From Hymenolepis diminuta (Eukaryota > Platyhelminthes > Cestoda > Cyclophyllidea > Hymenolepididae): DNA of 64,000 nucleotides. Where the stretch lies: positions 6,118,459 to 6,182,458 of the forward strand of contig CAADRB010000005.1 in assembly GCA_900708905.1 (NCBI GenBank). The letters are read 5' to 3'. A program made the position numbers and the translations under genes. Shown piece after piece: positions 47,452 through 60,645 of this stretch. Below the pieces are notes generated by a model. It saw nothing but the letters and a program-made list of their open reading frames with translations, ran no database searches and was not told the DNA's origin. How positions within the stretch are numbered: position 1 is the first letter of the stretch; each line of letters opens with the position of its first letter.

Positions 47452-49834
47452 CTGTATATTTTGTATACATGATGATTTCCAAGTTTTTTTCCTCGGTTTC
47501 TTGTAACGGTCCAAAGATTTGGATTCAACTATTGTTTCAAATTTGAGTTTAAAGGATTTTAGAAGGAGTGTTGTGGGAACCGATTGTTGCGAATTGCATC
47601 GATAGTAAAACGTTCGGGCTGAATTTGTCGGGATGGTGGGAACCAGGTTATTAGTGAGGATTAAATCATTAAGGTTTCAGGTTCTAATGAATTAAGATTC
47701 GAGTTCATAAAGTGGAGAGGAGAAGTTGGACATTCATTTGCTTAAATGTGGTCTCGCTGTATAGTAGGAAAGGAAAAATGAACTACCTAAATCAGGAAGA
47801 TTTAAATATCAGATGTCTTCAGGAGATGGAGATTAAAATTAAAGGGAAAGCCTAACTGGTTACAGGATAGCTTTCTTAGAGGAGTGTCAATTAATCAAGC
47901 AGTTTTAGGGGCTTGAATACTTATTCAATATCAGAAAAGACTTATTATCTTGAGATTGAAAGTATTTAATAGTTTTTCGTGTGATGATGATACAATTTGG
48001 TTGGTTCGAAGTACTGTGGAAGACTGCGCATAGTGCCTAGTTGTCTCATGCAGATGGCCATCAATGATAATATGTGAATGTGTACCATAATGGTCCCTGT
48101 TAGAAACAGCACAATTTTTCGCTTATCTGTGATCGACAAATAGTGTAGATTGGACAGGGATAGAAGGCGTAAGCAGCAACAGCAAAGCTCCGGAAGGTTA
48201 ATCATCCCAACTAAACGCATCGCTTGACGGGAACTTCGTCGAACCAGCAATCTATTACTGTCCTTCCGCAATAGTTCTATGAATGTCGAATAACAGATTA
48301 AGAACTTTTTAGTCTTTGATTATGTCATAAGAATTGAAGGGCTAACTTAGGGGATTTTGATAGTAAATGCCGCAGTTAAGCTATAAGAGGGAAGACTTTG
48401 CATTGAGGCAGCTATAAAAAGCCTTTCCAAATTCTCTTTCGAATCACCAGATAAGTGGATAAAAGTTTACACAAAGGCATGGCTAAATCAAATTTGTCAT
48501 GATGCAAAAGAAGTCTTTATTTGTTTTCTCATGGCCAAAAAGAACAGCTAACTGCCGATTTCTGTCACTAAAGGCGCAAACTTAAGGTTAATTCAAACAA
48601 ACACAATGAGTTGCGAAGCTGCCAAGTGTATGCGCATATTGATGGAAAAGAAGTCAACGCTTTTAACAGTGAATGAAATTATTATTCCTCTGATGTAATG
48701 ATTAAGGACTTCCAGTGCCTAATATCTATTGATTCAATTCAAGGGTTATATTGAAATGCCAAATAGCAGAACGTCATCCTCAACGGTGATATTGGATTCA
48801 ATGTGAGTCTCTTCGAAAGACCTTTTGAAGTAAAACATTAGCACATATCATTTTGAGCTAAGAAAAATTCGGGATCTCGAATCTTATATTTAAAGTATCT
48901 CCATATTTTCAGTAAGATATTTCCTAAGAGCTTGTGGAGTTCACAACTCCACCAAGACCGATCAAGGGAGCATCAAGCGCGCTAGAACATTCTGGGAAGT
49001 GCGGGTATGTAGCGGATTGCGTAGAGAGCAAGCGGGGATGTGTGTGCAGAGGCCTCCTCAGTCTGTCAGCAATCAATATCTCTGCAGCCTAGCGTTGTTG
49101 GTATTTAATGACTAGGCTTTTGGCAACGAGCCGTAGTTGAGCAATAAACCCTATCCACTCAACGATTCTTGTTCTTATTACTTTGAGCATAGCCTAGCTA
49201 ATTTTGGGATCAAATTTATGATAGAGGATTCCGCTAGAGGCTGTTTAGACTGCTTAGGAGGGCTACTTAGATGTAGCAAAAAGGCTTATTGGTGTAGCAT
49301 CTGCTACAAGCTTTAGCTATGTATCCACTTGTCCATTTCATAACCTATACTATTTTATATTTTAATAGACACACTAATTGTTTAAAAAATAAGACCGAAG
49401 GCTAATAAGGATTTATCTCATTTTGTTCAGAACCCTCAATGCTTAACATTTACAAAGAAACTGGAGTAATAAAGATATATTCTGCTTTTCCATTGTACTA
49501 ATTTTTTTTCCAGTAATATACATTAAAGGGTGCTTGTTAATTAATCAGCGTCAGTAAGAAAAGATTAATAACAATTCCATGTAATTTCTAATGACTCGTG
49601 ATAATGTCCACATTAAAATGTGAGGCATTTGATTAATCTATTTACAAAAATTTTACCCAAATTATAATTCTTAATTGATATGAAACCTTTCAGTCATGTG
49701 CATATTCCTATTCAAAATAAATTATTTAGACTCCAATGGTTGCGTTAAAAATTATGAACAATTCGTTTTAATGATCCATTTTGACCTCGGTAAAATTGAT
49801 ACCTTAGCACGTGTTGATCGTTTGTCATTTCTCG
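47452..49834. other. Intergenic between NVL and LARP1; nothing firm
   Basis: NVL 3' UTR and LARP1 promoter/leader must be here. A 101-codon frame on the minus strand (47966-48271) has a leucine-rich hydrophobic middle (ELCCCCLRLLSLSNLHYLSI), but no family match and no clear splice sites, so I leave it unassigned. 48960-49080 is locally GC-richer than its surroundings. A CCTTTCAG acceptor-like site at 49685-49693 might serve a leader exon of LARP1. Confidence 0.35.
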
Positions 49835-52800
49835 ATGGCTCGCAAAGATGTGCAGTTTCACGAGGAGGATTTTCCACCGCTTGGTCAGGAAAACCTAAAA
49901 CCAAATAAGAATTCCGCTCCACCGAAGAAAAAAGGTCAAAGAATTTGGCAACCAGTGGACGAAGAGGCTCTCAGAGCCAAGCCACCACAATTGCAAATAA
50001 ACAATAACGCTACTGTTAATGGTCAACAGGAAAATCAAAACACTCACATGAATAATGTTAATGATAATGCAAGTAACAATTTCGACAAACGTTGCGAAAA
50101 ATTTCCCCATTGGTATGGCGGCTACGAATTTGACTTGGTCACTCTTTGTGCATTGGGTAAGGAGATGACTTCACTTATTAATATGTAGATCCTTTTTCCC
50201 GTTTTGTTTGCCCGGTATTTCAACAAACTGAGTGTGCATGTCGTAGTCCGGGATGCAAAGGTTGCCGTACCGGACATCTCATCGCAATAAGAAACCAAGT
50301 GGATTACTACTTCGGAGATGATAATTATTTCAGGGATAATTATTTGCACAAGCGTTTAGACAAGGATCGCTATATTTCTGTTGATGTGTTACTACAATTT
50401 CCTCGGATGAAGACACTCAAAGCCACCCATGACGATGTTCTTCACGTAAGCATATAATTGCAATTGTACTTGATCTTAAAATAGGCTTGTGCTGGCAGTA
50501 TTACTGTCGAATTTAACAGCAGTGGAAGCAAAATTCGGAGAATAGAAATGTGCGATCAAACAGCTACTTCAATTATTGGTAAGTTTTATTGTAGTTTACT
50601 CGTTTCTTTTCTAGATCCTAACAGCTTGGTTGTTCCTGTGCATTCCCAACCCCCTCAGCAACTATTGCCAGAACTTATTGAGAACGAAGAGATTAAAACA
50701 GGAGAGAAAGAGAATGAATTGGAAAAGAATGAAGATAAAACCGATGTGAATGGAACAGCACCAAGTAAGTCTCTAGAAGTGGAAAAACCCCAAGAACTCA
50801 AATTTCATAAAGAAGAGCAATGGAGGACTCCTTCCAGTAGCCGTTCAAAAAGAGTTCATTCGAAATCAATGTGTGAAGTTGGCATTAAGCAAGCGAGGTC
50901 TCGGGAACCATCCACAAGTATTAAAGAGGAAGAGCTGATTGACAGTATGTATCTCATTGTGTCCCCAGATGCGGTTGCTGATGAATTACCTGGTATTCAT
51001 GATAAAAACGTAACCTCACAGAGGCAGAAATTCTCTTCAGCCGGAGTATCCCAACGCGTTTTAGCCAAGCATCCTGGAGGTGATAGAAACCCCAGTCACG
51101 AGTCGAGAAGTAAACGAAGGAACGAGTATTATTTGCAAGTTAAAGATCACCTTAAAAGGTACCGGGAGGGATTGCGCAATCGCATCGGATCAGACTCGGA
51201 ATTTGATTTTGGGTCTGATGAAGAGGATGTTACTTTTTCCCGATCCAGTTCTTACTCCGATGTCAGTTTGCAAATACCGTCCAGTAAGATTAAGATGGTT
51301 GATGAAAAAGCCTTCTCGGAACTTAAAGCTGGTGCTAATTTGATTGATGACAGCGATTTCACCGATATAAGTCCTACTCCCGTAGTTCCTCAACTCCCTG
51401 TCGATCCATCGCAAGGGGAGGAACCGGTGTTCGAACGCCTTCCATTTAACTATCCCTTTAATAATCAATTACCTCCAGTTGGTCAATATTTTCCTTGTTA
51501 CGTTTATCTGCCTCCTACACGAGTATATTTTCAAACTTGTCCGTCTGTTCCCGATGAACAAACAGTACCCAATAACACCGCTGACATAGCTGTGACAGCC
51601 ATTCTCAATGAAATCAATTCTGCTAATGCCCCTTCTCCCAAGAAACAAATACGTTTCTCTCAACCTAAAGCTAAACGCCGTGTTGCCGGATTCCACGTCG
51701 GTAAAGGACGTGAAAGTTATGATGTTGGCTACATCTTTGATCTGGCTGGAAAGCGCAAAAGACACGACTCAGCTATGTCTTTTCCTGAAGTGGCTGAAGC
51801 TGAGGAAGAAGAGGCGCAAAATGACAATGGAATTGATGTTCTCATGAAAGAAAGTACACTGGTTATTAGATCCAACGCCCCTCCAAAGAGTCAGGAGGTT
51901 CCACATCGTAGAAGACATGCCAAATCTTTTTGTGATGCCTCTGTGAAGTCTCCCCGTGGTTCTTCCATTTCTCGTACAAATCCCTGCAAACTTGTCAGAG
52001 AGGCTCTCGATTCATCTGGCTTCGCAACTTATAAATACACCACTCTTTTTGATGCTGCAATGAATGCGAGGAAGAATAAGCCCGGCCAAGTTACAAAAAT
52101 CATGAATGTGCTCTATACATACTGGTCATTCTTCTTGCGAGAAGAATTTGTCCCAAAATTGTACAAGGATTTCCGACGTTTTGCGAAAGAAGATGCAGCA
52201 TTAGGGCATCGTTATGGCATTGAATGTCTCTTCAGATTTTACTCCTATGGACTTGAGAAAAGATTTGATGAGAGCGTTTACAACGACTTTCAGGTATGTA
52301 TTGCTCCATTTCACTTGACTTTACTTTTTTGAATATTTACAGGAGGAAACGCTTGCGGACTGCGATAACGGTCATCTCTATGGTTTGGAGAAGTTTTGGG
52401 CATTCCTGTACTACTCAAAGAAGCAACCTCCACACATGCATCCCCAATTGAATGAACTTCTGCAGAAGTACAAATCCAAGGAGGACTTCAGGAAACAAGT
52501 AAATTTCATTTGGCTTTCTTTGTTTCTTTGCTGTTTCACAAGTTGAATCCATTGTTTTGTCTTTTCACAGTTCGATATTCCGCAGGGCTTTTTCCATGGC
52601 CTAAAGAATGGATATAAACGTAGTCGTAGTCGAAGTATTAATATGAATAAACCTCAAGTGTTGAACCCACACTCAGCTGCTGTTGAATCATCCCCCAGGC
52701 AAGAATCCCCAGAAAAGGTCAACAGGCCTCTTAAAAATAATCTACCGGATGTAATTCCTCCGACTTCGAACCCACCTCCAAAACAAGAACTGTCGAAAAA

Positions 52801-53143
52801 GTGCAACAGGCCTCTTAAGAAAAAGTGTGCAAAAGCGAAGGATGAAAGCAAACCTGCTCAAACTGCTGCCTCGGTTGAAGAAGGAAAACCAACTGTTGAG
52901 CAAGAAACCAAGACAGCGTCAGCTCCCCCTTCCAAGGTTGTTTGGCCGTCACAAGGGTGGAAACCCAAACCCGTGCAGCAGGAGACTGCAAATCCTGTCG
53001 AAACGACCGCTGCTCTTCAATCCCATCCCGAAAAAGCGGGTCCTAGTTCCGGGGGTGCTAGGAAGGTTCCTAGAAGGCGGGGTAAACCCAAATCCCTACA
53101 AAACCAGCAGCAAAAAAAACCGCAAAGTCAGCAACAGCATTAA
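49835..53143 (+). CDS. LARP1: La-related protein 1 (LARP1)
   Basis: Six exons: 49835-50156, 50189-50445, 50485-50578, 50615-52293, 52343-52498 and 52571-53143; 1,026 aa, all GT-AG and in phase, introns 32-72 nt. The N-terminal [14 protein letters not shown] is low-complexity. The La motif is at about 140-215 ([36 protein letters not shown]). A long disordered centre contains [16 protein letters not shown], like the HVGWVMD segment of other LARP1 proteins. The DM15 region spans 686 to about 840: [30 protein letters not shown] and [16 protein letters not shown]. In animals LARP1 binds the m7G cap and TOP mRNA 5' ends through DM15 and controls ribosomal-protein mRNA translation and stability under mTOR. 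Residues 115-137 before the La motif form an unusual Cys cluster. The C-terminal tail is Lys/Pro/Gln-rich. Start: first ATG followed by the conserved-looking FPPLG motif. Confidence 0.95.
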
Positions 53144-55760
53144 CGAACAACATAAACCCAACAGTAATAATAACTATGTAGCCTTGTTTTCTCCTTTGGT
53201 TCATCATCTCTATCCATTTTGAACTTCTTTCCCTCATTCATATTTTTAAACTAAGGAATAGGCACACTTTTTCTCTCAATTTTAGGTGTATGCTTTGGTG
53301 GATGTACAGCAATGCGATTCTATGGAATATTGTGAATATAAATATTTAACCCCATTTTTGTTCTCTATTTTCTCCGTTTGATCGGGAGTTAAGCAACCCA
53401 TAAGTGTTGTGGCATTTGGGGGATTCGATTAGCGCTTCCAAGTGTTTGGGTGAAATAGGCTTTTCAAAAGGATGGGCCTGAGCTCTGAGAGTATGGCTCC
53501 AGAATTAACCTTATTTATTTTTTGGACACTGACTCAACCTATGCTCGCACAAAGTAGGGGTTCGCAGGTTTTACTTTTATTGAATGCTTTGCGTTCTTGG
53601 TAATGCATGCGGTTAATCAACCGTAGTTCATTTTTTGTTTTTAATGTCGCTATTTGAGAATTAGCCCTAAAGTAAGAAGTCGATAGGAGGAGAAAGTTCT
53701 ACTTTCTGACTGATTTTTGGGGGTCTGTTAACCATAGCTTTAATATGCAGTCCAAGGTGGGTTCTTTGTGCACCAATGGTATGGTAGTCGACAGGCACTT
53801 ACGTAATCATGAGATCAATGCCCACTGGTGAACATCCAGTAGTATTGACCGACCGCCTAAGTTAACAAGAAAGGTGGTAGAATGTGAGTTTCTCGTAAGC
53901 GGCTGTTGTTTTGCTTTTATTGACTTCTGGTGTCATTCTTAATGCAACTAGTTGTTCGAATGCAGCTTCGATGTACCCTAAGTAAGAAGTCTATTGAGGG
54001 AGAAGGTACAACACTGTGGCTGACTTTTGGGGTTTTAAAATACACAAGATTCAAGCGCTAAGTTAACCCCCTTGTAAGCAATGAATAAAGCCATTTCCGA
54101 AGTATACTCCTAACCATCCATTGAAGGTTTATCTTAGGGCATAAAATACTATTCCAGCATCCTAGGACCTTCGACACCAAATCTAGAACTTGACGAAATT
54201 CCACATTTTATAAAGTCAGATGGACTTAAAATAGTGCCCTTTATAGGTTGGAAAATTATACAACTTTAAAAGGGTTATATCCAATCGATCTGGAAATTCT
54301 GGAATTCTTTTTTTACCAACCATAGCGCTTAGATTCTCCGAGTAATAATAAATTCGAACTGCAATATATTCTGCATATGAACTTTTATAACGAACGAATC
54401 TTGCTTCAGGTCACTTAGCAAGTTCATATAGATTTATAGGTACTCTAATGAATGGAAGTGCAGGTTAACTGGAAGTTAGTCTTTTTTTTTGTTGTTGGTA
54501 TAAAGTGATAGTTAAATGGATAGATAGAATGGTACGTTTAGGCAAACTTTCTTACGATCCAAACTTAAGAAGCATGTCACAGACAAAGATGAACATCTTA
54601 CAAGTTTTGGAATTTGCGAAGAGGTAGACTGCGGAAATGTGAAGTTCGCTCGCTTGACAGACTCAACGATTCTCAGACCCAACTAAGTAAATTAGTCCCT
54701 AGTGCCAATTTTAGATAGGAGAAGCATTCCAAATTCTTCAACTGAGTAACCTGGGTTTCGCCATTTTTGTACTGATTGGTATTAACTAGTGTGAGTCGCC
54801 ATTTCCATAGCGATATCAACTAGGTGGTGCATTGATATTAAAAGGTATGAATGAGTTCTACCCTTATCAACTCTGCCATCTTGACTTTGGGACAATGGGT
54901 AAAATTTGGTCAAATCCTGAATTTAGAATATAATAAAGATTCTTTTAATTTCCTGACTTTATTCTGCCCGTTTTCCCCCACTTATCTGACCATTTTAATA
55001 TTCCCTGTATTTAGTTATTTCCCAGTGATTGAATATTTTCAGTTTTTCCTTTGTCATGGGTACATCAATGTAACAGACATGCATACTATCGTTACAAATC
55101 TAGAATCTTCTTTGACCCAAAGTCCGAAAACATGTTTCACTTCGTTTTAATATGTCAAAGGTTGAATAAGTTAGCTGGTTGTATATTTTTAAATCAAGGA
55201 TGTCACTAGAGATTAGTTTAATGCCTCTAAGTACCATATTCCCAGAAGGTTGTTATTGTAGGAAGTAAGATTAAAATCTACCAGCTTATAGGAGATAACA
55301 GCAGTTTTCAAAGATCCAGAAAATAGAGTTGAGGATAGAACAGAATTTATTGAGCAGCAATAATTAAGAATAAGGTTAGTCAGAGGAAGTGAGAGAGAGA
55401 AAGAACGTTAACGGAAAATGAGACGAAGAAAAAAGGAGCGCGAGAATCGAGTACCTGCACCACCAGTTTTGTAATCAAAGTGTGGTTAACTTTTACAGGC
55501 AAAAACCGAATTATTGCGAAAGAGGCGTGTACAAATCACCAGTCAGTATCCTCTAACTGAGTCGATTGAAAACAGTTCAAGCAAACGCATAAATTTAAAT
55601 TTAAATTTATTATTGTTCAAAAAAACATATTTCCGAGAACCATTTAGGGTCATTGCTTCACTATCTGTAATCTGTAGATTTCTAATTTTAAACGAGTAAT
55701 TAGAAGCTTTTCTCTTTTAAATAATATGGGCTGCTGAGGTGAGCTAGGCCAATGCACAAT
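53144..55760. other. Intergenic downstream of LARP1, with a local direct duplication
   Basis: LARP1 3' UTR starts here; ATATAAATATT near 53336 is a weak poly(A) signal candidate. 53580-53725 and 53905-54040 are diverged direct repeats (GTAAGAAGTCGATAGGAGGA / GTAAGAAGTCTATTGAGGGA, then CTGACTGATTTTTGGGG / TGGCTGACTTTTGGGG). 55325-55560 resembles 16160-16345. No gene. Confidence 0.4.
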
Positions 55761-55922
55761 TTATTAGTATCAGAATTTACAAACAGACTGCCTAGCACGC
55801 TATCGGAAGTACTGAGGTGACTGAGTCATATTGCATACTTCAACGTGAGGTCAAGTCGGTAAAGCATTGGTACCAATTACAAGGCGGTAAATTTGTTAAA
55901 AACCCATTAAAAGAAGCAATAA

Positions 55923-57788
55923 CGAATGTCATCTGTGTTCTCTCCTGATATGAATATTTTGGCTATAATTTCTGCTACCTTCTACCACAATTACTAAATG
56001 TATCAGAGCAGATCTCGGATTTCTTGTCCTGTCACTTTTACCTTCAATTATTTCGACAACTTATCATTGCATCCAAAATTACCGAATCACTGGGGTCTCT
56101 CAGTGGCGTATCACGAGTTTACCAGGTCAACCAAAGGGGGAATTCTGTATGGAAAATTCTACGTAAAATTCTACTCCGGTCTGTTTTCTCTTGTGTTGCA
56201 TCATCGGTTAAAAATGGGGTGCAACTCTTAAATGTGCTAATTTAATTTATCTAATTCTAATTAAAGCGTGACGAAATTCCATTCTCGATGTCATATTTAC
56301 CTTCTAACCCATGTTGTTCCTTCTTTGATCTTCATCTACCGTTAGTTTCAACTAACGTGTCCTTTTAATTACCTGATGCTGTTGCTGCCATAGGTCTAAT
56401 TGGCTAACTTGTGAAATAATGTCATGTCATATCCCATTCATGATCTCTCTAAATGCGAACGTTGATCAAAATCAGCGGATGATTTGAATAACGTCTTAAA
56501 GTGTATAAGCGGGTGCTCCCTGGCCAACCAAAAAACATCGGGTCGCAACATGACACTGTCCGATTTATACGTACAACTAGATGAGATATTTTCAGAAGAC
56601 AGCAGAAACTGGTGGCTCTAGATAAGGAGAGATTGAAACTAGAATTGCCGAACGAAAGCCTTCTGGTACGCGTAACTCCAAAATTTTGATCTCCAAAAGC
56701 ATTTTTTTCTATTGGCGAGGACTCAAAATGTGCTATGTGGTAGTTTGATTCTCAGAGTGCCATACGAAATGAATTCACCTTACGGATCGAATTCAAATAG
56801 GTCGAGTCCCTAATCTCTGTATATGTGTAATTGGTTTCGGTCTTATGTGCACCAACTTGTTTGTCAAAATGCGCGACAAAGTGCGACATGATCTTGTTTG
56901 GACTTGTCTTCTACTTCTCCCCCTCGTGGTACCTGGAGAGCGTATACACTTATTAAGCTGGTTGAAATTACATTCCGGAGGAAATTTGGTCAAATATTTC
57001 ACTTTTGTCCTCACCGTTTATGCAGTAATCGGTTGTGTCTGAAAAGCTATTACTTGAAACGATCGAGGGCTTAGAGATTTAATGACCTGCCAAGTTATTG
57101 GTGCGCCTTAAAGTTCGGAATACCAGTTGCTCAAGTACAAATGTGGTAATAGATAATTATAGGAGTACAGGCTCTGATGGATGCAAAAAGCGGGGAGAAT
57201 TGTAGCATAAAACCCAAGGCTACAGGTACAATATAGGCGTTTAAAACTGTAGATGAATGCTTAAGTACAAATCGAATTTCAGATAAAACCCGATGCGATA
57301 TGTTGCCTTCCCGTTTGCCTCTTTTATAAGGTTAATAATTTGATTGTTAAAAGTGGAAGCCACGTCTCAGCAACTCTGTTTATTTCCCTGTTATCTCCTT
57401 TTCTGACATCTGACTCTGCCCTATTTAGCCTTCATAGCTATCAATTTAAAGTATAAATTTGCTTCCAGGACATTCCATGTTCATACTCATTGTCATATCG
57501 CTTGGACTGCAATGGGGTTCAATGACACTAAATTCCATCTCTTTGGTCCAATGGCAGCAATAAGTGAAAATTGGGCGAAGTCCGCTTTAAGTGACATTAA
57601 GAAAGCGAAAGTTATTGATGATTGACCTTTGTGCGTAGCAGTTACATTTCATGTTCAGCACCATTCTATTTATGCTAGGTTGGGAGGTCAATGACCTCAT
57701 TGTTAACATGAGCTAAATACGTTGAAGGCGTATTGAACTGATTTGTCGCATTTTCCTTGAACTAAATTCTTCGTCTGTATTTGTGAAA
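55923..57788 (-). repeat. Right arm (inner part) of the large inverted duplication
   Basis: Reverse complement of 21025-22890 (coordinate sum 78,813). The open frames here (56024-56245, 56845-57042) are exact copies of minus-strand frames in the left arm and do not look like genes. Left-arm bases 22891-23031 have no counterpart on this side. Confidence 0.93.
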
Positions 57789-60497
57789 CTATTTCATGAA
57801 AAGTTTCACCTACACCTACACTTCCTAAAAGCGTAAATATTTTCGTATTTATTTTCCTTGTACTATATTTCTTAACTTTCCCACAGTGAGTCAGCCTGAC
57901 CTTAGCATCCAGTTAGTCATCCGTGGCTGTGTCACTCATGCCTTGGGATCAAATGGCCAAATATAGGTGTTACGACACCAAATCGAATATTTTCGGTTCG
58001 TTCGATGCCTTTACTCGGTGCACTCTAACTTCATGCCTCATGTACCGAACTATCGATTTCGGACTTCTACGCTCAGACGTGGGTATATAAGACCGCCAAT
58101 GAAAGATTCATCGTTGCCAATATAGGTCGACCAGTAAGCCAATCAATTATCCCATTTCCGATTTTGTATAGGTAGACTTATTTTCTCAATAGTGGACGGT
58201 GGTTTGAGCTGCAAGTCTTCTTCCTTCCTCTTCCAAGGGTCCCAGTAGTTGTAGCTCTATAAAGTGGGCAATTGAGGAAGTTATAAAAGCAGGAAATACG
58301 GTGCTATTCACTCGCTGAGTCAGTGTGTTCTGGGTGATCGAGCGTTTGCAGTGGTCTAGCTCTAAATATTTACCTCCAATCTCAAAACTATTAAAGGCCT
58401 CTCTGTGAGTCCTGTGAAGTGGTACGGCTGCCTTCCGCTGCACCAGCGCTATAGACCAATCTACCTCTTCTGGTCCACTCTCTCCCCAAGCCAAGTGTTG
58501 GTAATAGACTTTGTTGGTTGCAATTGGCAGAAGATAGGAGGTATAGTCAGAAGGACAGCTATATCTGATACCCGACTGCTAGTCCAAGGTTCTGCAAAAG
58601 CATGACGTGACGCGATATGACATGGTGTGTGTAATATGATCATCTAATTAGCTGTCAAGCCAGAAAGTTGTGATTTTGAATGAAAATTGGTATTTTTAAA
58701 TACCCACCTCAATTCCTCTAGTTAAAAGATAAATATCTTAACATGAGTAAGCGCGGATTTATCATATGATCGTGAGTCCATAAAGTAGGGGAAAGTTGGT
58801 GAGTGAGACTAGTTGATTAATTAAAGGATTGGTATTAATGGGAGTAGTTACAAGCGAGTTGAGGTGTTTTCCACATTCTACAGGAGAATTGTATTTTGGT
58901 GCCTCTCTGATTAAGAAACTCGTGGCCCAAACCCCTATCTGGACCGGTAACTTGATGTGTGCTGATGATGTCGATTCAAGTCATGTGCGGGCAATTAGCA
59001 CAGTGGGCACCAAAGTGAAATTGTCCACACACACGCACACACCCACACACGCTAATATTTCGACGCCTATGAACAACAGAAACTAATGTACCAATAAAGT
59101 AGATGTAGAACGAAGAGGAACGGAAATACAAATCTAGTTATGGGAATGTTTTTTAGAATGAAGATTAATCAATGTTACGTTATATCTAGAAACCCGGTGT
59201 GAACATGATTTCATTTCATATTCACAAGTCTACCAAAGGAAGTGTGTTAACTTGAATTAGCAATAGTATTTTAGAGAAGCCCGCATTCAACCAACCTTCA
59301 GTTGACCAGTGTAGGGGGTAATGGAAGCACAACAGAACCCGAGCCCTCTGAATTGGGAGGTGTGTGCATTGACCGCTACACATTGGAGATGCATTAATTC
59401 TATTCATAGCGTTTGCGCCTTTCTTCCATAAATTCTAAACACAGAAGCTCTTTTCAGACAGACCCTGAATGTCATCTTTAAAGCAATATATCAAGATCTA
59501 GAGAGATATAGCCCTGGACAACAGTCTCGCTTTATGAACACTCCTCGAATTCTACCTTTTATATATTCAGGATCAACGAGTTGGTAAGGTAATCGGAACG
59601 ATAGTGGAATTAGTCAATATCTTTAACAATGCCTAAGTGAGATGACGAAATATTGGAATATTGAGAAATAATTTCTTATTTAGTATAAGAACCACCTGAA
59701 TGAATGCCACATTTCGGACTTGGATAGTCTGTGTACGATTATGTGTTGAATGTTCAAGTGTTGACCTTTGCTTATCTCGAGTGTGGTGATGATTGCCGGA
59801 ATTGGAAGATTTTACCATCCTTCATACATTTACCAGCAGTTTCTGAAATTCCGTCATAATTCATAAAAGAAGGGCAACATTTGCCAGTTATTTGTAGCAA
59901 ATTTCGAAAATGTGGATATTTACATTTAATAACTTTTTAAACTGACGTTATCTTGAATGGTATCATCTTTTGCGGTGAGCCGTAGTTCCACTTGACCTAA
60001 TTGTTACATCGGGCCACATAAACACTAGGTCATACACAGTCAACACGACATTCATGTACGATGACTGACAGGTGACGCATGCACTAAGTCAAACTAGTTG
60101 ATAAGTTCATTTATTTAAAGATCGGGAGTTTTTTTGTATTTCAACGTTCTTTTCACTCGCAAAATTGTAATGTTTGGTTCTGGAGGTGATATTAAGGGGA
60201 GCGTTTTTCTTCTCATTTCGTTGAGCACCCTTGAGAATAGGAAGGGTGGTCAAACGAGTTTATTAAGTCCATATGATCAAAAAGTGATCGGCTAAGAATC
60301 GTATTACAGATGCAATTGGGACATGAAGATGCATAGTTTTAAACGTTAGAGTTGGAAAATAGGGAGGAAGGTAAAGATGAAGATGTCTTTCTTGAAAAAG
60401 AAAGGTTACCTCAGGAGCTTGAGTTCCAACTTGCATCTCTACGGTCGTGACATCTTCAGAACACGTGAGAAGATCGCTTCTATTGGATAACGGTTGT
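57789..60497. other. Right-arm segment missing from the left arm (opposite the N gap)
   Basis: 2,709 bp with no partner in the window because the left arm has Ns here. It contains a family C repeat (58000-58290, with GGGTATATAAGACC at 58081), a CA-rich microsatellite (59028-59052, ACACACACGCACACACCC), and the start of a family D repeat (60299 on). Short open frames at 58186-58643 and 58829-59086 carry no recognisable motif. Confidence 0.8.
58000..58290 (+). repeat. Dispersed repeat family C, copy 2
   Basis: Partner of 9400-9830 in the same orientation: TAGGTAGACTTATTTTC, GGTTTGAGCTGCAAGTC, CTTCTTCCTTCCTC, and CAGTAGTTGTAGCTCTATAA. A TATATAA string at 58084-58090 could be a promoter element of the repeat. 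Confidence 0.4.
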
Positions 60498-60645
60498 CAA
60501 GACAACAACTGGGGACAATTGCGCTGATATTCATGGAGGGAGAAAGGAATTTGCTTGCAGCTTCATGATCCTATATTTCACAATCCAGTTCTAACTGGTC
60601 TGAAGCCAGAAGGAGGTTGACATCTGAAATTGCGTGAATTCAAAG
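60299..60645 (+). repeat. Dispersed repeat family D, copy 2
   Basis: Same-orientation match to 14309-14640. The part from 60498 on is mirrored at 20827-20974 in the left arm. The transition from mirrored sequence to the N gap falls at the GTTGTCAAGACAAC hairpin. Confidence 0.75.

Noticed and set aside
47337..47528. Upstream half of the minus-strand frame that carries the protease remnant
   Set aside because: It is antisense to NVL exon 11 and its 3' flank; only the part below about 47316 is retrotransposon-like.
47966..48271. 101-codon minus-strand frame with a Cys/Leu-rich hydrophobic core
   Set aside because: No recognisable family, no convincing start, promoter or splice sites; could be chance.
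51190..51765. Minus-strand frames over LARP1 exon 4
   Set aside because: Antisense shadows of a long coding exon.
56024..57042. Small hydrophobic frames duplicated at 21771-22789
   Set aside because: Same reason: duplicated DNA, no motif, no splice context.
58829..59086. 85-codon frame ending in a Thr/His/Pro-rich tail
   Set aside because: The tail is translation of a CA-repeat microsatellite; no other support.
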